Shown here: positions 1-4,797 of the stretch, piece by piece
Numbering within the stretch: position 1 is the first letter of the stretch
Layout: the number at the start of each line of letters is the position of its first letter
Source of the DNA: Bacillota bacterium
GTDB taxonomy: Bacteria; Bacillota; Clostridia; Tissierellales; Peptoniphilaceae
Length of the DNA stretch: 7,222 nt
Direction of reading: 5' to 3'
NCBI GenBank assembly: GCA_023442495.1
Contig: JAEZZB010000016.1
Span: 1 to 7,222, forward strand
Notes under the pieces: generated by a model
What the model saw: only the letters and a program-made list of their open reading frames with translations
Told to the model about the DNA's origin: nothing
The model's database searches: none
Made by a program: the position numbers and the translations under genes

Positions 1-1
1 A

Positions 2-121
2 GAAGAAATGTATAAAGCATTTAGAAGATATAGTGTAAGAACAAATAATATAGCAAGAAGAGTGTTAGGTTTTAAGACACCGAATGAAATAGTAGAGAAC
101 TATTTCAAAAGGGCTACATAA
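2..121 (+). CDS. Transposase C-terminal end (5' partial), DDE/IS30-like
   Basis: An open frame enters from the left edge and ends at TAA (119-121), giving the last 39 residues of a protein. The tail contains NNIARRVLGFKTPNEIVENYF. This resembles the C-terminal end of IS30-like and related DDE transposases, which typically finish with an Arg-rich stretch followed by an LG-[WYF]-KTP-[NA]-E-[VI] motif just after the catalytic domain. The catalytic residues lie outside the window, so activity and completeness cannot be judged. Family assignment rests on this short tail alone: a transposase tail is likely, but the exact IS family is uncertain. The stop codon lies inside a large imperfect palindrome that probably belongs to the same element. 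Confidence 0.6.
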   Translation, partial: EEMYKAFRRYSVRTNNIARRVLGFKTPNEIVENYFKRAT

Positions 122-221
122 TGTTACAAACAATGCTATTCCAGTCAAGGTACGCTTCGCTTTTCCCCTTGACAAGAAATAAGCATTGTTCGTTTAGAAC
201 AAGTATGCCCTTTTGGAAATA
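101..221. repeat. Large imperfect palindrome at the transposase 3' end
   Basis: Three nested inverted repeats share one centre. The outer arms are 101-114 and 207-221 (CAAAAGGGC with GCCCTTTTG, continuing as an A/T stem past one bulged G at 216). The middle arms are AACAATGCT (129-137) and AGCATTGTT (182-190). The inner arms are GTCAAGG (144-150) and CCTTGAC (167-173), around a 16-base loop. No T-run follows, so it is not a standard intrinsic terminator. It begins inside the transposase tail and most likely forms the structured end of that mobile element or a mobile-element-associated repeat. The other end of the element is outside the window, so terminal inverted repeats and a target duplication cannot be checked. 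Confidence 0.6.
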
Positions 222-293
222 TTATCAGATTGCTTTCTTGTCACATATGTTTGACAACTCTAGATTGTTTTTTAATGCTAAATTAATCTAATC

Positions 294-322
294 TTGAAAA
301 ATAAAAAAAATTATAATATAAT
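294..322 (+). promoter_or_regulatory. Near-consensus sigma-A promoter driving a + strand RNA
   Basis: TTGAAA (294-299) is separated by exactly 17 bases from TATAAT (317-322), five of six and six of six matches to the housekeeping hexamers. A second TATAAT overlaps at 312-317 but lies too close to the -35. Transcription should begin near 329-330. No convincing + strand protein gene follows before the terminator at 438-479, so the promoter appears to serve a noncoding RNA. The region is AT-rich, which raises the chance of a fortuitous -10, but the paired -35, ideal spacing and downstream terminator support it. Confidence 0.6.
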
Positions 323-328
323 ATATCT

Positions 329-480
329 AATCTCACCCCTAATCTAAGAACTACTTAGATGAGATAACTGCTATGTGAATACATATACAAACATTACATT
401 AACATAAAAGTCGCATTATGCGCATGTTACATAGCAAAGGAGATGTTTCAATTAAATTTTGAAACATCTCCTATTTTTTG
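329..480 (+). ncRNA. Candidate free-standing structured small RNA (~150 nt)
   Basis: This stretch is bounded by a near-consensus promoter and a strong intrinsic terminator and has no plausible protein gene. Three helices follow one another. Helix 1 pairs ATCTC (330-334) with GAGAT (361-365) and encloses ATCTAAG (342-348)/CTTAGAT (354-360), leaving a single-stranded ACCCCTA bulge (335-341). Helix 2 pairs GCTATGTGA (370-378) with TTACATAGC (427-435), and its large loop contains a small CGCA/TGCG hairpin (412-422). Helix 3 is the terminator. I do not recognise a known RNA family. The exposed CCCC (336-339) is the kind of motif that some Firmicutes small RNAs use to pair with G-rich ribosome binding sites, but no target is established. 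It could also be an untranslated remnant linked to the neighbouring mobile element. Confidence 0.5.
438..479 (+). terminator. Strong intrinsic terminator, + strand
   Basis: A perfect 13-bp stem (438-450 with 460-472, starting AGGAGATG) has a short AT loop and is followed by a run of six T at 474-479 on the + strand. It ends the predicted small RNA. On the minus strand the stem is followed by only TTTGC, so it could act weakly as the distal terminator of the membrane-protein gene that stops at 550, but it is built for the + strand. Confidence 0.75.
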
Positions 481-549
481 CCTATTAAAAATCTTTAATA
501 TTTTCTTATGTATATCTTATCATCGAAATCCTAGATTGTTATTTCAGAT

Positions 550-1044
550 TTATTTTATAGTTCTTTTTTGTTTATCTTTTTTCTCAATTATTCTTCCTGC
601 AATAAATATAATAGCTGCAATAATAATGATAGTTAAGATACTAAGACTAAATAAAGTCTTTGACAAATAAACATTAGCTATTATGATTGTAGAAACTATA
701 CCTATCATCATAAATATTCTATTTGATTTTGATTCTAAAAATTCATCTCTAAAATTTTCAAATCTATCTGCCATATATATAACTGTAACTGCAGATATTA
801 TTGCAAATGTAATTATATATCCTAATGTAACATTCATTTTGTATTGAGAAATGTTTACATCTGAAATTATCAAATCAAAAGTTAGAAGCTCTACAAATGT
901 AAGACCAAATGAATACAATATAATGCTCAATGTATTTAATGTTGGAATTTCTTTAACTTCTTCATCTTTATTTTCCATTTGTTCTTTTCTTAAATCTTTT
1001 TCATCTTTAATATCATTTCTATTAAAATCTTTTTCTTTTTTCAT
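550..1044 (-). CDS. Four-helix membrane protein of unknown function, 164 aa
   Basis: I do not recognise this protein. Its first 32 residues are highly charged (Lys/Glu/Asp) and presumably cytoplasmic. Four hydrophobic helices follow at about 38-60, 72-92, 110-128 and 131-150, then a basic tail ending KKDKQKRTIK. It has no cysteine, so it cannot be an iron-sulfur replacement for RnfB. The start is the ATG at 1042-1044, because AAAGGAG sits 5 bases upstream. An in-frame ATG 30 bases earlier (1072-1074) has no ribosome binding site. It lies just beyond the rnf operon on the same strand, in the place where rnfB is usually found, but a terminator and a separate promoter intervene. Link to the Rnf-like complex: possible by position only. 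Confidence 0.7.
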   Translation of the reverse strand: MKKEKDFNRNDIKDEKDLRKEQMENKDEEVKEIPTLNTLSIILYSFGLTFVELLTFDLIISDVNISQYKMNVTLGYIITFAIISAVTVIYMADRFENFRDEFLESKSNRIFMMIGIVSTIIIANVYLSKTLFSLSILTIIIIAAIIFIAGRIIEKKDKQKRTIK

Positions 1045-1049
1045 CAATA

Positions 1050-1056
1050 CTCCTTT
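1050..1056 (-). promoter_or_regulatory. Ribosome binding site fixing the start of the membrane protein
   Basis: On the minus strand this reads AAAGGAG, 5 bases before the ATG at 1042-1044. It favours the 164-residue product over a 174-residue reading from the upstream ATG at 1072-1074, which is preceded only by AT-rich sequence. Confidence 0.75.
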
Positions 1057-1095
1057 TGAAATGTTCCATTTCATTAGTTTAATTACTTTCTATTA

Positions 1096-1124
1096 ATTAT
1101 ACTATAAAAGAAATTATTAAACTA
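1096..1124 (-). promoter_or_regulatory. Probable promoter of the 164-aa membrane protein
   Basis: On the minus strand a perfect TATAAT (1096-1101) lies 17 bases from TAGTTT (1119-1124), a weak match to the -35 hexamer. Initiation near 1089 would give a leader of about 45 bases ending in the AAAGGAG ribosome binding site. The position, just after the rnfA terminator, suits independent transcription. The weak -35 and AT-rich surroundings keep confidence moderate. Confidence 0.45.
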
Positions 1125-1130
1125 TTTAAA

Positions 1131-1163
1131 GATAAATTAAAAGAGATGATTTCTCATCTCTTT
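1131..1163 (-). terminator. Intrinsic terminator of the rnf operon, directly after rnfA
   Basis: Read on the minus strand, AAAGAGATGA and TCATCTCTTT form a perfect 10-bp stem (1154-1163 with 1140-1149) capped by a GAAA tetraloop and followed by a T-rich tail (TTAATTTATC). It begins 7 bases after the rnfA stop codon. The operon therefore appears to end with rnfA and not to continue into rnfB. The T tract is interrupted, so some read-through into the next gene is possible. Confidence 0.7.
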
Positions 1164-1170
1164 AATTATA

Positions 1171-1743
1171 CTATACTAATCCTGAAAACCCGTAAAATGC
1201 TAATACTATAAGCCCAATTGCTATTAAAGTAATAGGTTTTTCTAAAAAATGTCTAGGCATATTTGCATATCTATATTTGTAATTTATTGATGAAATTAAA
1301 ATAGAAACTAATATAAATCCTAGTGAAACCCCTATAGAATATACTATAGTTTCAACAAGTCCTAAACCATCTTTAATTACGAGCAAAGCCACACCTAAAA
1401 ATAGATTATTTATTACTACTATAGGCATGAAATTTGTCATTTTTGTGTATCTTTCTTTCATTATGCCTTTTAATACTATATCTGCAATGAATATTACCAA
1501 TGCTATAACAATTACAAATGCAAATATTTTAAAATTTCCTAAAGAGTTAGGATCTAGAATATAATCATTTACAATTTTTGTAAATAGTGTCGATATTGTC
1601 ATTAAGAACATTATCGCAAGGCCCATTGTAACTGTATATTCATGATTTTTTGAAGCTGCAATAGCTGGATTTATTCCGATATAATGATTTAGAATAACAT
1701 TATTTACCAAAACTGTAGCTATAATTATTTGAATCAATGTCAT
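1171..1743 (-). CDS. rnfA: Rnf-type membrane subunit RnfA, lacking the [2Fe-2S] cysteines
   Basis: This is a six-helix membrane protein of the RnfA/NqrE family, 190 residues as is usual. Family landmarks are visible: VLVNN near the N-terminus (11-15), LFLGVALL (114-121) in the middle and the GFSGLV ending. In normal Rnf and Nqr, RnfA and RnfE form a symmetric pair that binds a [2Fe-2S] cluster within the membrane through conserved cysteines in the G-[LI]-C-P and T-N-C motifs. Here these read G-I-N25-P and I-N-N113, and the protein has no cysteine anywhere. The fold and topology look intact, so this is a substitution and not a broken gene. It overlaps rnfE by 4 bases (ATGA) and has a GGGAGGG ribosome binding site. 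It is the last gene of the operon. Membership of the family is near certain; cluster loss is a strong inference. Confidence 0.93.
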   Translation of the reverse strand: MTLIQIIIATVLVNNVILNHYIGINPAIAASKNHEYTVTMGLAIMFLMTISTLFTKIVNDYILDPNSLGNFKIFAFVIVIALVIFIADIVLKGIMKERYTKMTNFMPIVVINNLFLGVALLVIKDGLGLVETIVYSIGVSLGFILVSILISSINYKYRYANMPRHFLEKPITLIAIGLIVLAFYGFSGLV

Positions 1744-2339
1744 TTTCTAGCCCTCCCAAGTTTTGTTTTTCTTGTATACCAATTATTAGATGCAATTAAC
1801 AATCCTAAAATTATAAATGCAAAAATTGGTGTTGCAAATGTAGGAATAGTTAATTCTTTTGGAATAATTTTTATACCAAGTAATGTCCCCATTCCCAATA
1901 ATTCTCTGAAGATTGCCATAACAACTATTACTAATAAATATCCTATTCCATCCATGATTGCACCAATTACTGCATTACCTACACTCTCACCAATTGCATG
2001 AGATTGTAATCTATGAAGTAAAAGTGAATTTACTGCTATAAGTGATACTGATAATCCCATATTTGGCACTGTTGTTGGATAATAGAATTCTAATAATAGT
2101 GTTGCAACTACAGAAAATGCTGCTATCAATATTAAAAATATAATATCTTCAAATTTTTCGTCAATTAACTTCTTAAATAAAGAAACTATTAAACTTGTTA
2201 AAATCATTATTGCTGTTACAGCTAAAGTCATTAACAATGCACCTTTAACTGTAGTACTTGCTGCAAGTATTGAAACAAAACCAAAACTTCTTACTAATAC
2301 AGGATTATCGATTAAAATATTATCTAAATGTTTTTTCAT
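1740..2339 (-). CDS. rnfE: Rnf-type membrane subunit RnfE, lacking the [2Fe-2S] cysteines
   Basis: A 199-residue, six-helix membrane protein of the RnfE/NqrD family. It begins with the typical N-P-V-L-V segment (12-16) and carries FRELLGMGTLLG (144-155), which matches the family's REILGxGTLFG signature. The two cysteines that normally contribute to the intramembrane [2Fe-2S] cluster shared with RnfA are missing: the usual G-L-C-P is G20-F21-V22-S23, and the usual V-T-N-C is A-V-N104-S105. There is no cysteine in the whole protein. It follows rnfG after an 11-base gap, with AGGGGG as ribosome binding site, and overlaps rnfA by 4 bases. The matched changes in RnfA and RnfE argue for co-evolved loss of the cofactor. 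The divergence makes it slightly less RnfE-like than usual, but order and motifs settle the assignment. Confidence 0.9.
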   Translation of the reverse strand: MKKHLDNILIDNPVLVRSFGFVSILAASTTVKGALLMTLAVTAIMILTSLIVSLFKKLIDEKFEDIIFLILIAAFSVVATLLLEFYYPTTVPNMGLSVSLIAVNSLLLHRLQSHAIGESVGNAVIGAIMDGIGYLLVIVVMAIFRELLGMGTLLGIKIIPKELTIPTFATPIFAFIILGLLIASNNWYTRKTKLGRARK

Positions 2340-2351
2340 ATTAACCCCCTA

Positions 2352-3872
2352 TTATAAGCCTTTATACGATTCTAATAATGCATTAAGTGCATTTACCATT
2401 CCATCAGTTGTATATGTCGCACCTGAAATATTATCAATATTATCACCAGCTTTGAATATATCTATAGATTTCAAATCTTTACCAATTATTGATTTTTGAT
2501 ATGATGTATCTTCTATCACTTTACCAAATCCTTCAGTTTCATTATGATTATAAATTACGATTTGTTTAATTTTACTATCATTATCTATTAATACACCAAA
2601 TTCTATATTTCCTGCAAATCCAGAAGTCGATAAATCAAATATATGACCTACGACTTCACCATCAATTTTAGCTTCCGATACTTGTTTAACTATATCATTT
2701 GAACCAACTTCAATTGGTGTTGTTTCGTCTACATAAAATCCTGTATGGTCATATGTTAAATTATTTCCTCCTGCATTGTCTGCAAGTAATTCATCAAAAT
2801 TAATCGCTTCATATTTGCTATCATCATTTTTTATTTTATCAAATTTAACAAGACCTTCTATTGCTGCATCTAATGATGATTTCAATGCTTGAGATGTAAC
2901 TGTCGCTCCAGAAATTAATAATAAATCTTTTTCGTGTTTTGGATTTTTAAGTAATTTAATTGATTTTGTAATTAAATTTTTATCTAAATTAATTCCCTTT
3001 ACAAATTCTTTATATTCATCTGTATCAGCATAAGCTCCATAATTTGGAGTTTCGTTAAATTCGCCAAATGCAATATTAAATATTCTATAATCTGTTGATA
3101 CCCTTACTAATGAATTGATTGTGCCCCCAAATCCTTGTTGTGATAATTGTAGAATATAGGAGTCTACTTCACCTTGTTGATTTTTAACTCTTATAATTCT
3201 ATTAAAGTTTTCATTATAAATATCTTTATCCATAAATTCTTCAAATGAAAATATATGAAGAGCATTTTTGAAAAGTTCTTGCCATTTATTTGCATAATAT
3301 GGAATTTCTTTTTCTACTGATTGAATGTTTTCATCAATTTTAGAAAGTGTATTTACTATTTTTATCAATTCATCAGTAATAGCTTTTGTAGTAATGGTTG
3401 CACCTGATATAGCTACTATTTCGCCATTATCTTTATTTCCAGCTCCAAAACTTACAGCTCCGGTTGAAAGATTTACATCTTTAATACCATCTATAAATTC
3501 AGAATCTTCTATTTTCTTACCAAAACCTTCAGTTTCATTATGAGAAATTGTTTGGAAACCTTGAACTATTCCTTCTTTTGATATTCCAATTCTGAAATTC
3601 ACATCTCCACCGTATCCAGCTGTAATTGCATCAAATACATAACCTATTACATTTGAACCGTCTGTAACTTCTAAAATCTTATTAAATTCATTGTCACCTT
3701 CAACTTCTATAGGAATAAATTCCTTACCATCTGGATAAACATCACTATATTCACTTACAGATCCACCCTCTTTTTCTTCAACGGATGCAAGTAAATTACT
3801 TGTTCCATATATTAATCCTATTCCTAAGGCAATTACTAAAATTAAAACGATTATTGAACTAGTCTTTTTCAT
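2352..3872 (-). CDS. rnfG: RnfG-like protein with three FMN-binding domains, 506 aa
   Basis: RnfG is normally about 200 residues: one membrane anchor and one extracytosolic FMN-binding domain whose threonine in [S/T]GAT is covalently joined to FMN by the transferase ApbE. This protein has one N-terminal membrane helix (about 6-29) and then three such domains, roughly 60-180, 225-345 and 385-505. Each ends in its own motif: SGATITT (Thr159), SGATVTS (Thr324) and SGATYTT (Thr486). Each also has the Gly-rich strand (GYGGD, GFGGT, GFAGN) and the Glu-Thr loop (HNETEGFG, FNETPNYG, HNETEGFG). Domains 1 and 3 are alike and domain 2 is more diverged. Only domain 3 has the Asp three residues before SGAT (Asp480) often seen in ApbE targets. 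There is no cysteine. It starts within the rnfD stop (ATGA overlap) with AGGAGG upstream. Likely a three-flavin extracytosolic electron carrier. Confidence 0.92.
   Translation of the reverse strand: MKKTSSIIVLILVIALGIGLIYGTSNLLASVEEKEGGSVSEYSDVYPDGKEFIPIEVEGDNEFNKILEVTDGSNVIGYVFDAITAGYGGDVNFRIGISKEGIVQGFQTISHNETEGFGKKIEDSEFIDGIKDVNLSTGAVSFGAGNKDNGEIVAISGATITTKAITDELIKIVNTLSKIDENIQSVEKEIPYYANKWQELFKNALHIFSFEEFMDKDIYNENFNRIIRVKNQQGEVDSYILQLSQQGFGGTINSLVRVSTDYRIFNIAFGEFNETPNYGAYADTDEYKEFVKGINLDKNLITKSIKLLKNPKHEKDLLLISGATVTSQALKSSLDAAIEGLVKFDKIKNDDSKYEAINFDELLADNAGGNNLTYDHTGFYVDETTPIEVGSNDIVKQVSEAKIDGEVVGHIFDLSTSGFAGNIEFGVLIDNDSKIKQIVIYNHNETEGFGKVIEDTSYQKSIIGKDLKSIDIFKAGDNIDNISGATYTTDGMVNALNALLESYKGL
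2522..2547 (-). repeat. Direct repeat copy in FMN domain 3 of rnfG
   Basis: This 26-base segment encodes the HNETEGFG loop of the third FMN-binding domain. It matches the segment at 3518-3543 in domain 1 at 25 of 26 positions; the single difference is T against A in the run before CCTTCAG. Silent codon positions are conserved too, which suggests a fairly recent internal duplication or gene conversion. Confidence 0.85.
3518..3543 (-). repeat. Direct repeat copy in FMN domain 1 of rnfG
   Basis: Partner of the segment at 2522-2547, 25 of 26 bases identical, encoding the HNETEGFG loop of the first FMN-binding domain. The corresponding place in domain 2 encodes FNETPNYG and does not keep the nucleotide identity. 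Confidence 0.85.
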
Positions 3873-4789
3873 TTATTGCCTCCTACATTTACACCAAATA
3901 CATGTGGTCTAATATATTTATCAATTGTAGGAACTAAAACATTCATTATTATAATTGCAAATGATACACCTTCTGGATATCCACCATATAATCTAATAAC
4001 TACTGTTAAAATTGCTGCACCAATTGCATACAAAATTTGTCCTTTTGGTGACATTGGAGATGATGAATAGTCAGTTAGCATAAATACAGCACCTAAAATA
4101 ATACCACCTGATAATATTTGATATAGTGTATCATATAAATCATATTTTAATACATAAAATAATATTGCTGATGTTGCTATATAAACAACTGGCATTCTTA
4201 AATTAATTATTTGCTTGTATAACATATAAGCTAAACCTATAAGTATAGCAATTTTTGAAACTTCACCAATTGTTCCCGGTATATTCCCTATAAACAAGTC
4301 CATAAGTGATGTTGGACGTCCACCAAGTGGTGTAGCTCCTGCAACTCCGTCATATGTAAAAGTTCCTATTTGTGCTGGCCAGTTAATCATCAAAAATACT
4401 CTTGCAGCTAATGCTGGGTTCATAAAGTTTTGACCAATTCCGCCAAATAATTCTTTTACTACAACAATTGCAAATATACCACCTATTATCGCCATCCAAT
4501 ATGGATATTCAACTGGTAAGTTAAACGCAAGCAACATACCTGTTACTACAGCTGATAAATCTCTAACTCTTACTTTTTTATGGAGTGCTTTTTGTATCGC
4601 AAATTCCGATAATACACATGCTGCAACTGTTACTAAAACAAGTGCTAATGATCTCATTCCAAAGAAATATATTGATGCTGCTAAAGCTGGTAACATAGCG
4701 ATAACTACATCAAGCATTATAGTCTGCGTGTTTTTCTTTGTTCTAATATGAGGAGCAGGTGTTGTTGACAATGTTAATCTTTTTTTCAT
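3869..4789 (-). CDS. rnfD: Rnf-type membrane subunit RnfD with FMN attachment motif
   Basis: A 306-residue protein with about nine membrane helices, the usual size for the RnfD/NqrB family. Landmarks in order: a cytoplasmic N-terminus with PAPHIRTKKN (11-20), GGIGQNFMNPALAARVF (116-132), the flavinylation segment DGVAGATPLGG (147-157), FMLTDYSSSPMSPKG (236-250) and YPEGVSFAIIIMN (271-283). Thr153 corresponds to the threonine that carries covalent FMN on the outer face in characterised RnfD and NqrB. The residue before GAT is Ala150 where the motif normally has Ser or Thr, while the Asp three residues earlier (Asp147) is kept. Flavinylation is therefore likely but not certain. The start is set by GGAGG 4 bases upstream, which overlaps the end of rnfC. 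In the proposed route it links RnfC to RnfG. Confidence 0.95.
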   Translation of the reverse strand: MKKRLTLSTTPAPHIRTKKNTQTIMLDVVIAMLPALAASIYFFGMRSLALVLVTVAACVLSEFAIQKALHKKVRVRDLSAVVTGMLLAFNLPVEYPYWMAIIGGIFAIVVVKELFGGIGQNFMNPALAARVFLMINWPAQIGTFTYDGVAGATPLGGRPTSLMDLFIGNIPGTIGEVSKIAILIGLAYMLYKQIINLRMPVVYIATSAILFYVLKYDLYDTLYQILSGGIILGAVFMLTDYSSSPMSPKGQILYAIGAAILTVVIRLYGGYPEGVSFAIIIMNVLVPTIDKYIRPHVFGVNVGGNK

Positions 4790-4797
4790 ATCTCCTC

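Larger units (their letters stand above)
122..549. other. 428-bp region without a protein gene
   Basis: The stretch between the transposase tail and the membrane-protein gene has no convincing coding frame on either strand. It holds most of the transposase-associated palindrome, an unexplained AT-rich spacer (222-293), the promoter/small RNA/terminator unit (294-480), and a second featureless AT-rich spacer (481-549). A + strand frame at 443-670 starts inside the terminator hairpin and runs over the antisense of the membrane gene. It is not believable as a gene. Confidence 0.6.

Noticed and set aside
251..284. Second + strand promoter starting at TTGACA (251-256)
   Set aside because: The -35 is perfect, but at 16-18 base spacing there is only TAATGC/AATGCT. 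The next good -10-like element (TAAATT, 279-284) is 22 bases away. The promoter at 294-322 is much better.
443..670. + strand open frame of 75 codons
   Set aside because: It starts inside the terminator hairpin and most of it is antisense to the membrane-protein gene. It has no separate ribosome binding site, since the AGGAG before it is part of the hairpin stem. Its hydrophobicity reflects the AT-rich antisense of membrane helices.
550..1044. A degenerate rnfB at the expected position after rnfA
   Set aside because: The protein has four membrane helices and no cysteine, while RnfB has one N-terminal helix and many CxxC clusters. The other frames show no cysteine-rich remnants.
1045..1074. 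Upstream ATG (1072-1074) as start of the four-helix membrane protein
   Set aside because: No ribosome binding site precedes it, whereas AAAGGAG lies 5 bases before the ATG at 1042-1044. The extra ten residues would be translated leader.
1171..2339. Cysteine loss in RnfA/RnfE as sequencing error or pseudogene decay
   Set aside because: Four separate codons would have to be wrong (AAT, AAT, GTT, TCA), while both frames, the lengths, the membrane helices and the flanking motifs stay intact.
3325..3543. + strand frames inside rnfG, rnfD, rnfE and rnfC (for example 3325-3543, 3876-4070, 1729-2001, 5193-5399)
   Set aside because: They are antisense shadows of well-supported genes, without ribosome binding sites or recognisable protein features.
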